DNA of 64,000 bases. Origin: Nymphaea colorata. Lineage: Eukaryota > Streptophyta > Magnoliopsida > Nymphaeales > Nymphaeaceae. Numbering within the stretch: position 1 is the stretch's first letter; the number at the start of each line of letters is the position of its first letter. Both the position numbers and the translations under genes were made by a program. Positions 25,501 to 38,300 of this stretch are shown one piece after another. Location: NCBI RefSeq assembly GCF_008831285.2, contig NC_045139.1, positions 3,480,704 to 3,544,703 on the forward strand, written 5' to 3'. A model generated the notes under the pieces. It was given only the letters and a program-made list of their open reading frames with translations, did not search any database and was not told the DNA's origin.

Positions 25501-26269
25501 ATACTACGAGAAAACTGGGATAAGTGAATGTTGGGGTTGGCACTTGATGATGGGTCTTCATCTTGACACTTCACATACCTTCCCCGCCGTCGGTGCAATT
25601 GGATTTAAATTGCATAAGAAGAATAGCGTTACCTTGTGGTGAGGATAATAAAAAACAGGTGTTGAATATCTTTAGTACAACAATCTATACTATTCTAGCA
25701 CTTGAATTGGTCTATTGCATGCCTCGTCCAAGTAAGAGTTCCGGAATTTGGCTTTTAAATTCTGAAAGATAAAATTACATTTATTTTTGTCGAAAAAATT
25801 TGAGGAAAAATTAAATATGAACTACCTGAATTATAATTTCTGTCGACTGATCATGCCTCTTTGGAAGGCAGGAGGTCTACAATTCAGATAGTGGAATATG
25901 TTATGCACAGATTCATGCGGTCCGGAGGAATTATGAAATGAGCCGGCTAAGATTTATATTTTTTTTTTCAAAGGACGCATATATACAAATGCCCTTTAAT
26001 ATTATAAGTTCAGGTCGTTCTGGCTTTTGAGAAAGTCTGACCTTATTGATGCAGTCAAAATAAATAATTGAATCGGAATGAGCCTCTGAATTGCTAGAAT
26101 CTTTACCATACAATGTCTAAGAACGTCTAAAAATTTGAACTTCATGTAAATGCAGTTATTTCTATTTCTATGAGTGGAAAATCGAAACGAAACAATTTTC
26201 TTGAGGAACAACGTGCCTTAGTCCGAGATAGAATTCAGCACGATCCTGAACTGGACGTTAACAAGATTG
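22556..26269. other. 3' flank and intergenic region
   Basis: The 3' untranslated region of the six-exon gene begins here, and its end was not located. Short open stretches (for example 23757-24027, and the minus-strand frame 24028-24402) have no domain and no phase-consistent partners. The plus strand near 24068-24130 has a brief protein-like stretch (RYLRTQSIATLGLGIAILDI), which could be a decayed exon. A non-coding or alternatively spliced 3' extension is possible. Confidence 0.5.
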
Positions 26270-26790
26270 AGCAAAGCCATGGCTTTCTCCTAATGTATCC
26301 CATCACTGTCCAATGACGAGGTGTTCTCTCCTGACAACCGATTGATCAATTATGGTGTACCAGAACGTAAAGCAACAGTAAACGACAAGATTAAACAGCC
26401 CATTCTTGAGGAACACGTTCAGGATGTCGATCGATGGCTCTTCTCTTCAACGCCTCACTCTTAACTCTCAAAATCATGCCCCCCACCTTTCTCTTCTGCA
26501 GTTCCTCTCCCACTTCTAAATCGTTAATCACGCCAAAGAAAGCCTCCCGCGTTCACTTGGGCAGGCTGGTCTCCATTTCAGACTTCCAGTTTCTGATGAC
26601 CATAAAGCAGAAGCAGTTGTCTTGTAGACGAGCTCCTGCAGCGAGATGAGCCGGTGTCCGGGATCGATGAAACTGACCTATTTGTAGGTGGGTTTCTTCA
26701 TTTTCTCGCGGAGAACTATCGCTGTTCATGCTTTTATTTAAGGAAAATTGGAGCGGGAGAATGGCATAGTTGGTTGTTGAGTGTAGATCT
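26270..26790 (+). pseudogene. Truncated, decayed copy of the metallo-hydrolase-fold gene downstream
   Basis: This stretch aligns by eye with 27230-27790: upstream sequence, exon 1, intron 1 and the first bases of exon 2 of the intact gene, in the same order and orientation. Matching blocks include 'gaaactgacctattt' (exon 1 end) and 'ggaaaattggagc' (intron 1 end). The copy keeps an ATG at 26434 and a transit-peptide-like start (MALLFNASLL), then hits an in-frame TGA at 26647. The last codon of exon 1 has become TAG in the original frame, and the intron 1 acceptor 'gagcag' reads 'gagcgg'. Homology stops after about 26790, so exons 2-7 are absent. It is best explained as a partial tandem duplication that was never complete or has since been deleted. 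Confidence 0.8.
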
Positions 26791-27421
26791 GAAATACTTG
26801 AGATTGTGCACATGAAATACTCGAGATGTCCGATAGATTCGCTTATGACTTTAACCACCTCTCTATTCGTTAATCATACTTTTATGGCGTAAATGAGAAA
26901 ATTGATTATAACAAAAAATTTGATAGGGCCTCGCTTGAGATTCGATGATTTCAAGGTGCAAGGTTTATATATATGCTCTGAATCCTTTTCAAATGAAAGA
27001 TTTTAGATCTATAACAAAGATCGGACTCAGATCTAAGGCTTGACATAATGAAACACCCCTTACATGAATGTTTAATCGTTAGACTTCATTTAAGTTGCAA
27101 AGTGAATCTGGCCGACGAGCGCTGCCCATCCACTTGATTGAAGCCAAAACTTCGAGGGTCAATGGGGTGGATCTCAGTTCGGATCAGTTACGCTCAAGTC
27201 GAATGCACCCAATTGCATGGAGACCACGAATCGTTGTTGCCATGGCTGTCGAGGTGTTCTCCTTCTGACCACCGATCGATCTGGACGAATTCGAACAACG
27301 TATGAGGAGAGAGCAACAGTAACCTATTTACGGGAAACACATATCGAGTTTGGATTTCGACTCTGCAAAAAGAATCCAATGACTGCGGGAACTAGAGAAC
27401 CCAAGTAACTAGCAACAAGTG

Positions 27422-30400
27422 ATGGCGATGGCATTTCTCTGCCACTCCGCACTCTCAGCCCCCAAAATCAGGAAGACTACCTTCCTTTTCCCCAGTTCAT
27501 CTTCCACTTCTCAGTCTAGAGGCTCTGTTCCATGGCAAAGAAAGCCACCCATCTTCAGCTCATGCACATCGGTGCGTTTTTCAGTTTCTGGTGGTCGGAA
27601 GCCAGAGGCGGTTGTCACGGAGACGAGCTCCTCCGGCGAGACTAACCGAAGTTCGGGGTCGATGAAACTGACCTATTTGGAGGTATGTTTTTTTGTATTC
27701 TTGACCTTATCTGACAGTTATGGTAATTCACTCACTGTTTATTTGGGGAAAATTGGAGCAGGGGAATAGTTGGTTGCTGGTTGTGGATGGCCTCAACATT
27801 CTTGTGGATCCAATCTTGGTTGGCAACTTGGATTTTGGGGTTCCTTTGTTATACGACGGTGCCAAAAAAGTTGTGAAGAATTTTCAGGTACTTGATCTTC
27901 TCGCCCGTTTGGAATTTGCTCCAGAGTGTCTATACTTTTAAATTTAGTTAATGGGCTATCCTTTATATTTCCTGATGTTATAGTAGTTCGAGAGAATTAA
28001 CTGATCTTGTGAAAATGATTGAGGCACTACTGTTTTTCTGCTGATCTATTAGCTGGCTAGTAGTACCTATCTGAATAGTGAAATTGGATTAGTAGTTAAC
28101 GGATGGCGTACTCAATCAATGGCTAACTTTGGGGGAGATATGCACTCCATTGATGTCTTCTTCATATCGAACTTGGTTTGTTCCCGTAAGATGGATTATC
28201 TTAACTTCAGTAAGGTAACATTTTAGAGAAATCCAGATAAAGAATTACATGGTTCTTTCTGTGTATTGTGGATTGCCTTGCAAGTGCATTTCACATAACT
28301 CAATAACCTATCATGGATTTTTGTAAGATGCCAAACTTCCATATAAGTTGAAGGAGACACGGGATCAGATGTACATAATACTAGAATAACACCAAGAATC
28401 TGTCAGTACACGATGCCAACAAATCTTTGCCTATCCCCGATGTTTTGATAGGCTCCTGATATTCTGTTGAACTAAAACTGAGAGATTAGTGTATCATACC
28501 AGTCATCATCTCATGTTTGGTACCAGAATCAATTGTGCTTCTCTGTGAAGTGTGAAAGTTGACAAGCATGTTTTTTAATTGTTTTGTTGATTGTGGCAGC
28601 TGAACAGTCTATCAGATACCGATTGCCTGCTAATCACTCAAAGCCTTGATGATCACTGCCATGTGCGGACTCTGAAGCCACTATCAAGAATGCTTCCTGA
28701 TTTAAAAGTTGTATCAACCCCCAATGCAGAGCCAATCCTCAGTGAGTTGTTCAAAAATGTAAGTGAAATTTGATGTTTCGTATCTCACATCAAGAAAATA
28801 GTTTGGCAGTAATTTATAGAAAATTTAGTGTCATTCTTCCAAAATCATTCTTTCAGGAAGCTGCTTCAAGTAATTATGTACAAATTAGATATTTAGATGT
28901 GTAAGTTTTGGATATTAAATGGTTTATGAGCAAGTTGGTTGCAGAGCTCCAGTGAACATCATATTATTCTCTGAATCACCATGTTCAGTTCTTTCACCAT
29001 CGTAATTTGTTTGACATTCTAAGATTTTGTCAAAACAGCACTATTAAATGGATGGACTTGTACTACCTGCACATAACAAAGCTGTAGCTGCTGTTCTTGA
29101 TCGACCTACTGGAATTTGCTCTAGCATAATGATGAAGACCCATTATCTAATTTCTGTTGAACTTTGTGACTCGTGTGTGCAAGCAATATAGATAAGAATG
29201 AGATTGTTGACATTACACCGTTCAAACGGATGACTTTTAACACTTTTGTAATAACTCATTCTGATGCTTTTCCTCATTCGTCAATGTCATTTGCATTTTG
29301 CTTGGTGAACTGTTTAATAGGAACAAAGATGAACATTTATGACGATGGAATCATTGGTAAGCTTGTGCTGTCAACGCTCAATCTTATAAATCAATTTGTT
29401 AGTCCACTTGAATGTTTTGATAATTCTTTTAGAGATCCAGTTCCAAAAACAGGTCCCAGATATTAAAATGTTTATGTAATTCTAAATTGTTTTTTGAAGA
29501 TATGCAGGTCACGTATTTGGAGCCAGGAGAAAGTTCTGAAATAGAAGGGAAGAATGGATCCAAAGTCACTGTTCGTGCTTCTGCAGGACCTATACTTGGT
29601 CCTCCGTGGCAGCGTCCAGAGAATGGGTAAACTTGCATTTTTGAAAGAGACTGATGGCCTATTTAGCTGATGCTAAAACCATGTTATATAGTTGGTCTTG
29701 GTGGCAGAATAAATTCTGTCAAACTAGTTCTCTTGTTAAGACCAAATAGTTGACATGGTTTTACAATTATTTAGATGAGTAGCCGTATGTCATTTTTTTC
29801 CTTGCTTGATATATGCATCCTTGTTAGTCCTTATTCTTCATCTTAATGATGGTTTTAAAATGCTTTCAGGTACTTTATTGTTTCCCAAGAAAAACAATTA
29901 AGCATTTACGTTGAGCCACATTGTGTATACGATGAGTCATCCTTGCAAAATAATAAGGCTGACATAGTTATCACACCAGTTAAAAAGCAACTACTTCCTG
30001 CATTCACTCTGGTTTCAGGACAAGAGGATGCTGTCAAGCTAGCATGCTTACTTGGTGCCAGGTACTATCTGTTCTTTACAATAAGGAAACTTCAATGCAG
30101 ATTTACTTTTGTGATTTGATTATGACCCATACCATATTGCCTTCCAGATTCGTTGTGCCAATGAATAATGGAGATCTTGAGGCCAAAGGCATTCTTTCTA
30201 CAATCTTGCGATCTGAAGGGACAGTCGACTCGTTTAAGGTGAGATTTATGTCTGCTGAAAGGAGTATTGAACGTATGTTGAAACATTTTTGCACAAGATG
30301 CATCAAAGTAGCATCTTGGAGATTTTTTGTCATCTTTGTATCAGTCCCTAGTGTAGCTGTTGGCAATTTTTGGGGGAGGTTTTTGGAAAAAAAAAATCAT

Positions 30401-31165
30401 TTTCCAAAAAGTGGCTTCACAAGAAATTTGGAGATTTAAAAAAATATAATAAAGATTACAGATTAAATGAATATTCAGAACAAAACGAAATTGGAAAAAC
30501 TAACACACAGGCATCAAATTTGACAAAGCATCTTTCTTCTCTTTTCCTTGTCTTCAAGTCCAGTGAATAATTTAGCACTTCTTGGTGTGCCTTCATGGCA
30601 GAATCTGATAGGGATTTAATTGATCTTAGATTGTGTATCGAAGAAAATGGGAAGTCCATTACACTATGCTGATCTTTGTCGCTGTTAATGTGCTTGTGTC
30701 AGTGAACTGCAACTATTATTATTGCCTGAATATATTACCATAAGCTTATATTGAAATGAGAACTGTTGGTTACTCTGAATTACCAAATTAAGCTATATAA
30801 AAGAGACTCATATGACTGAAGGTACGGGCGCTGATATCTTCATTAAGTTTCGAACATTGTTTCTACATGGAGGCACATCGAATGGGAGTTTAACTGGAGC
30901 ATTCCTGTGACATAGAGATTAAGCCTATTAATGGATGTTTGATGGATATTATAGCATTGCAATCATGAGGGAATGATAATTGTACTTGAGATATGTCTTC
31001 TTAGGCCATCTCAATAATGTTCATGTCACTTAACATCTTGTTTCCATTTTCATTTTAATATGAAAACCCGCTGGTTGTCAACAGGAACTTTTATCAAGAG
31101 AGCTGCCTGGTGCTCAGGTACTTGAACCAACACCAGGTGTTCCATTGGAGATACCACCGCTATGA
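27422..31165 (+). CDS. Metallo-beta-lactamase-fold (UlaG-like) protein, probably plastid (342 aa, seven exons)
   Basis: Exons are 27422-27682, 27762-27887, 28600-28758, 29508-29626, 29870-30061, 30148-30238 and 31085-31165. All splice phases agree, and the stop is TGA at 31163. Residues 1 to about 70 are rich in Ser, Arg and Lys and poor in acidic residues, as expected for a chloroplast transit peptide. The fold begins at about 83 with LTYLEGNSWLLVVDGLNILV. It includes LITQSLDDHCH (140-150), GPILGPPWQRPENGYF and EPHCVYD (about 237). The family is the plant 'metallo-hydrolase/oxidoreductase superfamily' group, of which Arabidopsis At1g29700 is the member I recall. In the usual HxHxDH metal motif the first two His positions are Gln143 and Leu145 here, so metal binding and catalysis are doubtful. 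The substrate is unknown. A decayed partial duplicate lies 1 kb upstream. Confidence 0.88.
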
Positions 31166-32940
31166 TCGACTTGTCCAGTACAGTAATTTGATTTGCTCCA
31201 CATATTTGAAAAAGTGGGTGTCATCCACTATTTGCGTCTGACCTGTAGAAAAAAAAGAAAAAACGAAAATCTTGTTTATTACCTGCATTCTGGACCTACA
31301 TCTGAGGATCTCCTCTTTCCGTTGTTGCCTTGCACAGGACCAACTCCATTTCAGCACTGTGCCTAGTGGCACAGCATGATAAGGGTGTTCATCAGCAAGT
31401 TGGGCCAGCTTTAGGTCCACTTGAGCCTTAAGGGGTTGTTTGGCAACTGTTACTGTTCTATGTATTTACTTCAAAAATTGGGGCAGATACATGGAATCAT
31501 AACTAACATCCTGTTATTGTTGCTGAACAGCTATTAAGAGGCTGTTCCATAAATATGTCTTAAAAATTGGGATAGATTCATAAAACAGTTTTTTGGGTGT
31601 TCCATGAATATGTATCAATCTTTTGGGCAGATTCATACAACAGTTGCAAACTGTTCTCGTTCTCATTGACTAAAGGACCCACCTACTGGCCCTCCCTGGA
31701 TCTGCCTCTATATCATATGCACGCTTTAGACGATCTTATAGGAGTGTAAATGATCTGAGCTTGCCTGGTTCGAGCTCAACTTCTCAAGAACAAGGAATCT
31801 GTTTTTTTTTTTTTTTTTTCAACTAGAAAGAATGTTTTTTAAATAAGGGAGCCGAGCAGCTCGAAATCCTGTGCATCCCCAGTGATGAAATTACACATGG
31901 AGGGCCAATTTGTTAATGAACATGGCCATTTTGTTTATCCTTTATAGAGATCGATTTAATAGTTCAACAATTCCCTTTTCTTGATGCAAATGGGAAAGAC
32001 ATATCAGAAATTATAAAGCGTCTCTCAAGCGTGTCAGAAATTATATAGGAGGCATAACCAGGCTACATAATGGGCGAGGTATGCTACAGCCTTATGTTGC
32101 ATGGTGAGCTCGAGAATGGGTCCTAGTGAAAAAAGACGCAGATGGAGCCGCTGCCATGCAAGATGCAGTCATGCTTCTTTTCGCTTTATCTGCCATTAGA
32201 AGGAAATCATCCAACTGCACTATGCTTTGTACATTTGAAGTTGATGAATGTGTTTATGATATTTTATTGAGTAAAAAACATGGGTGGGATCACTTATTTT
32301 GGACATTAATTTATACATGGTCCCTTCATGAATAAAAAACAGAAACTCAGATTTTATGAGAACTTAGATGGTAAAAACCCAAAGCCTTTTAAATAAAATA
32401 ATTTTGGTATGCTTTTCAATATAGAGATGGAGTTTGAACTTGCGAATTGCGTCTGAAATTTTCAGACTCCACCCCTCCTATCAAGTAAGGTGTTCGAATG
32501 ACAGTCGAAAGAAGAAAAACAAAAAGGAAGAAGCAAAGAAAGGGGTCGGCCACCGGAAAAGACGACATCCCACTTACCATTCCCCATTGAAGACAGTACA
32601 AGTGTTAGCTTTCCTCCATCCCAATTGGCGGGGGAAGCCAACCATCATGAATCTCTATCTGAAAACTATATGGTTATGACTAGGACTTCTCATCTCGTAA
32701 AACTTCATTTTTATTCTCTCTCACTTTAGAACTGACTTAGGCCTTCTTCAAATGTCAGTTACTTCCTGATGATCGACTTGGCGATTCTCATGTTTGGAAC
32801 CACATCGAAGTCTAAATCATCCTTTAACTTCGACACTTGGAGTGTTATTTTAGAAAGACAATGGATCATCATATGCCATTTGTTCTACGAAAGCATCTCA
32901 ACAAGGAATATGGTGAGGACGCGTTTCTCTGTTTCTTGTT
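31166..32940. other. Intergenic region, no gene seen
   Basis: The 3' untranslated region of the metallo-hydrolase gene starts here. The sequence at 31425-31680 ('aaggggttgtttggcaactg', with repeated 'aaattgggg/atagattcat' blocks) looks like part of a MITE, but its partner end was not found. Long T and A runs are at 31800-31820. The open frames at 32126-32335 and 32434-32679 have no recognisable features. Confidence 0.5.
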
Positions 32941-33232
32941 TCATTTTCTTCCTTTCATGACGAGGAACTCCCACTGGGGACTGTAAAGCTCTTCGAATAT
33001 TTGACCTGTGAAAATGAAATGGGAATTCGTTATAAAAGTGGGTGACAAAGTGTAACAAAGTATACAAAAGGCCAAGTTCAAGAAAAAAACATGCAAAAAG
33101 AAGAGGTGAGAAAATGAGAGAGAAGAGGGAAAGCTAACCTGCATCAGGAAATAAACGACCACCAATCCGAAGGGCAAGGTGAACATTGCTTCGCCACAAT
33201 GTAGCTAGATGATAGAAAGTGGCACGACTCAT
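32941..33232 (-). CDS. Candidate small two-exon gene (52 aa)
   Basis: Reading the minus strand, exon 1 is 33232-33139 and exon 2 is 33005-32941. The donor (GCAG|GTTAGC), acceptor (TTTCACAG|GTCAAA) and phases fit without adjustment. The product starts MSRATFYHLATLWRSNVHLA and ends in VMKGRK. The N-terminal 30 residues are basic, hydrophobic and nearly free of acidic residues, as in a short mitochondrial presequence or a small amphipathic membrane-associated subunit. A TATAAATATA sequence lies about 97 bases upstream of the ATG on the same strand, a normal distance for promoter plus short leader. I do not recognise the family. The alternative is a chance open frame, and gene status rests on the splice fit and the TATA box. 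Confidence 0.45.
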
Positions 33233-33328
33233 CTCTTAAACCCTGTTTACTTCCTCTTTCCTAATCTGTCATCAGCAACCAATCAAACAAGAACACCAAG
33301 GGACCACTGTCCAAGGATGTGAATTGCT

Positions 33329-33338
33329 TATATTTATA
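33329..33338 (-). promoter_or_regulatory. TATA box of the small gene
   Basis: The minus strand reads TATAAATATA about 97 bases upstream of the ATG at 33232. Confidence 0.4.
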
Positions 33339-33384
33339 CTGGTTGTATTCTTAACCATATCTCTTTTTCTATATCTTCACATAT

Positions 33385-33715
33385 TGGATCCGAATTCAAA
33401 TTCAAATATTAGTGAAGAAAAGTCGTATCTGAATTCAATTTTTAAAGTCGCATCCAAATCCAGATCCGAATTTTAAATCAAATTTGTCAAGGAACCAACT
33501 GTCAAAATATAAGGATATCAAATATAGGATGCTTATTCAAAACTAAATCCCAATCCCATCAGATGTTTATATAAATTCAAATCTGAATTAGATCGAATGT
33601 GAGTTTGTATATTTTGAATCCGATCTACTTTCTTAATCGTATCTTAATTTTTTCATATTCAACTTTTTCAAGACAAATTAGTTTGACATGGGGTCCAAAC
33701 CGGATTTATTGACAT
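33385..33715. mobile_element. ATCCGAT...TTGACATC repeat, copy 2
   Basis: It begins near 'attggatccgaattcaaatt', contains 'atataggatgcttattcaaa' (the inverse of the 'gcaaatatcctatat' block of copies 1 and 3) and ends 'ggatttattgacatccc'. That a family end and an internal block appear in opposite senses implies inverted-repeat structure. Confidence 0.45.
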
Positions 33716-34631
33716 CCCAGGAAAACCACATAAATCTTGATAGACATCAAAGTTGTTATGGCACAGATTCTCAGTCAATCAAGCTGACCAAACGATAAAT
33801 ACGGAAATCAAATCAAACACCAAACAATAAATCCTGGACAAGTTATCCAGATTCAGGGCATAATGGAAACATTTTAGGATTTCCAGAAATGTTTTCTGGA
33901 TAATCAAACACAACCTAAATTCTGGTTGCGAACTTAGGCTTTCAAAAACGGGGGCCTCTATTCCGAACAAATAACCAAAGACACGCAAGCTAAAACGTGC
34001 AACTCTGTTTGAATCAAAGGCTAAAACTTTCTAAAGTTAGAAGTGTCAATGAACAAAAACCCTTGAGGCTAGGATTTCGTTATGACTAATAGAACAGTCG
34101 TCTCCTCGAAGACATCTGATAAGATTGGAACGAAATTGATATAATGGGTTATGAAAATGTGTTCCGGAAGACAGTTTTATTTATCAAACAAATCAGATCC
34201 AAAGGTAGCGGAATATCTTCCCACGGAATGGTTTCTACCAAACAAATTAGGTTTCTACCGAACAAATTATGTTTCGAAGTTTAATTTGTTTACGGCTTCT
34301 TTGTAGGCAAATTTGCTAATCATTCAGAGTTCCATATCACTCGTAATCAAATAGAAAAATATTTTTTCTTGTAATTAATTTCAAAGAAATAACATATCTA
34401 GACTAAAACTAAGTGCAGATCTAAGGATGTTCCTACTATATAGGTTTGGGTTGTCTGTGCCTACTAAGGATGTTCTGAAAAAGGGTTTTAGAAGCATATC
34501 TAAGTTCATTCATATGTTCGAAGTGCAGAAATCATAACAAATCTATCCACAGGACCACAGGGCAAAAAATGAATGAAAAATCAATGGTAATGTGTGATTC
34601 ATTACAAGAATCTCATGTACGTGTAGAGTAA

Positions 34632-34734
34632 AGAAGGTATATACAGGTACAGCAACATTTATATGTTTCTCTATTTTCATGTAAGAAGGTATATACAAGT
34701 ACAGCAACATTTATATGTTTTCTATTTTCATGTA
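34632..34734 (+). repeat. ~52-bp tandem duplication
   Basis: 'agaaggtatatacaggtaca' at 34632 and 'agaaggtatatacaagtaca' at 34684 start two nearly identical units that both end 'ctattttcatgta'. Confidence 0.9.
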
Positions 34735-35341
34735 TGCTCGCATACACACACTCATGCATATATATACACACACACACACTCACAGACGAACACATGCTTG
34801 TGCACATGTGTAAGTGCAGGTCTGCCCATATCCACAAGGAAAAGAACAGAAGACTCAAAAAATTGACAAAATAACAAGAGGAAAGGGTTTGACACCTGCT
34901 ATAGCCAAATTTTTTACATTTAGAAACTCCTGTCCGGAACTCAGTTTTAAGCAGCCAGAATGGAAGTTGAGATGGATTGACCTGCTTCTATTTCAGTTAA
35001 TCACACTTCATCTTGCAAACTAAGTTGCCCTTTGAATTTGTGTTCACTCAATGAAGACCAAATCACAGGAGCTCAGGAAGCCGACCTAAAGTGCAAACTG
35101 AGCACTCCTGTTTAACTTTTGTAGGCAAAGCCAACTGGAATATTGACAGCCTCCTGCAAGGATTTGAGAAATAAACTTGTGCTTTCATGTGAGAAAACCT
35201 TGATGAGTAGATCATAAGACGAACTCCACATGCATTACCATATAGAAACACCATTCACAATCTTCTTCCCTCGCAAACTGACAGGCCATTAGGATTCTTC
35301 CACACCATATGAACAATTTATTTTGATCCAGCCTTTGCTTG

Positions 35342-38300
35342 TCAGATCCTGAACATGAGCTCTCTTCCTAATCTCTTTGGAGCATAAGGAATGGCCTCTA
35401 CGATTCTCTTCCCCTCCAAACTTGGCAGCTCATACGCATCAGGGATCCTCTCAAGGTATATAAACCCATTCTCATCTTCGTATCTTTTCAAGATTACTCT
35501 AAGTGCACTCTTCTCTTCACTAAAAACTGCATGCCAAGACTCATTGCTAGGTGATCTTCCACTCATGTTGCTGACAGCATCACGCAGCACTCCTATTGCA
35601 AGACCAATCTTCCCTTCTTCATACAGTTCAATTGCAACATGCTTTTGACCTCTTGCCTGGTGCAGTAGGCAGTTCAGGGAAATGAAGTCCTGCAGAACAA
35701 AACATCATACTGGTGTAAGGACATCGGACAATTGCACAATCAAAACTATTTAATATGTCCACTCAGATTACAAGGATTTAGAAGTTTTAGAAGCCATGGC
35801 AGCAAGTGAAGTGAGAGAAAGTGTAAAGAAACAAAAGCAGTAGAGTTAACCCAAGAAGCAAAAACATTAATTTCATAAATTTATCATCCATAGGTGTTCA
35901 ACTTTCACTTATGCACACTGAGTCAGTGTTCCAAGAAGCATTACTGAATCAAATGATCACTGGAGAGGCTTTCTAAAGAAAAAGTGCCTTCCACATGAAC
36001 ATAACAAACCAGGAAAATCATGTTATGAACGACTGTCATGTGCCATAAAAATGTTCCCATATACTTAACACAATCTAGAAATATCTTCAAGCCATCAATC
36101 TCAAGACCTATCTTCTAGAAGTTGCATTGAATGCCATCTTTATGAACCAATTCAAGGTGCATAGAGAGACCTTTTTTGAGAATCTGATCAACCACTTTAA
36201 TGAAATGGACAATCTTGCATTCAGTAGAAAATAGGATGATACTGTTCTTGAAAAGACATCAAATTCTGATGTTAACTATTTAAAAAGTGAGACTAGTACC
36301 ACTTCGCACAAACGAAGTTGGTCTGTTAAAATTATGGATGCATGTGAATCGGATTTTGGACAGTTAAATATAGAGCAAAAGGGGTTAGGATCAGATCCAG
36401 TGCAACATAAAATGATAAAACCCCCATGCCAGAACCCACCTATTTCCATTCCTTAAAGTTGATTTTAAGGATCATATGTTGCTTGTTTGGAGAAAATGAT
36501 AAATGATACTGTTAATTGCTTCCAGGACAAAATAATTTGATTCTGTCAAAGAGTGGTGTTATTGATAAAGGTGGAGAATACTATTCTGCAGAAAACATGT
36601 GGTTAAATCCTGTGCTCTGACAGACTGGAAGTGGTCATGTCCTTAGTAATATATCATAGGAAGGAAATTGTAGAGACGTTTAGAATACAAAATCAAGTGA
36701 CAACAGTATGCCTGCGGCATGTTCAACTTCAGCATGATTCCTTTGAACAAAGCGATGCCCCCCACAGTCTAGAGTGACAAAGAATTAAGTAGCCCTACAG
36801 AAAAAAGATATATGGCTACAGAAAATGTTAAAAAGGAAAAGGGAAAGAACTTAAAATAGATGCTTAATCAACTGTTCTGTTTGCGTAGGAGGAATTGTAT
36901 CCTCAATAACATTATAAAGAGTTTGTAGTGACAATGGATGTGTAAAGATGGCTTAATTCACAAAGACAGTCTTGTAGAATCATCTATATCTTTAAGTACA
37001 AGATACATCTGTAACTGTAATGGCCAAACCTAAGGAATTTGGATGTCATTCAAAGGGGTGCTGGTGGCATCCCATGGTTAACTGTTTTTGGTACATTTTC
37101 ACTCTTCCATATTTTTCTTTTATGAAATATATTTTCTTACTTTTTCAGCCTGACATTTTTTAGTGCTTCAAAATACTATCAGAAAGAAATAAACTACTAA
37201 GAAAAGATTAATCTCACAATTGCAATCTGAAAGTATGTAGATCCGTGTCATGACTCATGACCAATCAGCGATGCAATCAATAATTAATTCAACTATAACA
37301 AAAAAAAATTAAAACAAAATATCAGCACTTGGGAATTTCGCCCATGCCAGTACCAAAGGAAGTACTTACAACAAGCCGATTTGACACATTGTACAGGTCC
37401 ACATCTGATTTCATGATGTATCTAGCCTCAAGAAGGAACTGAGTTACACCGTACTGTAGTTTAGTGAGGAGGTTTTGGCTGCTTGCCCTTTGTTCAGCTC
37501 TATTTGTTGTCACAGCCTACGATGTAGTGACACGAGTCAACAAGCTATTCAACAGTAAATACCAAGGCTAAAATGAACAGAAAATGAGGGCTCATCTGAA
37601 AGCATGAAGTTCAGAATATGACTATCGCATCACTTCGTGCTCATATTTATAAAGACCATGATGATGCAATTTAAATGCTTAGAGTTTTAAATATGAAAAA
37701 AAATATCATTATCATCATATGCAAGAGAACTTTGGTCACTGAGTACCAGCACAACCTAAACTTATGTTGTCTAGTTAAGCAAGGGGTATTGATATCAAGA
37801 TTAAAATTGACCTTCTAGTGTTTAATTGTCATTTTGTATATCACACGATGCACGCATTACCATCATATCCGCTTGGATGAAAATTTTGATGTGCAGACAA
37901 GGCTCCTATGGAACCCAAGGGTCAACCATGATGCACTAAAGATTCCCAACAGAGAGGAATGGATCCAAATTCTAAATTGAAAAGTCCAAGGGATGTTTAT
38001 TACAAGAGAAACTACTCCATTTGCAATTGTTTAATCGAAAGGCTCACAGAATTGTTCGTTGAGAGGTACATTTCTTGTAGCTTGATAAATAGCAGGATCT
38101 CAAGTATCGGCAAGCAATGCTTATGATGCAGGGATGAAGACCAACCTGTGCTTCAGCAAGGCAAATAAGTTTCATGACATTAGACATAGATGTCATAACC
38201 TCTATGGGTCTTTCGCGAGGAAGAAGAGGCTGCAGAACAGGAAGCACATCCTCGGCCAGATAGTTGTAAACTCCAGCTGCTTTCCTGAAAAGTGTACAAG

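Larger units (their letters stand above)
33233..35341. other. Intergenic region, no gene seen
   Basis: Upstream of the small gene on the minus strand lies its putative promoter (33233-33345). A copy of the ATCCGAT...TTGACATC repeat follows (about 33385-33715), then a 52-bp tandem duplication at 34632-34734 and a (CA)n-like run at 34745-34800. Near 35317-35322 the minus strand reads AATAAA about 20 bases after the BRO1-gene stop, a possible polyadenylation signal. Confidence 0.5.
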
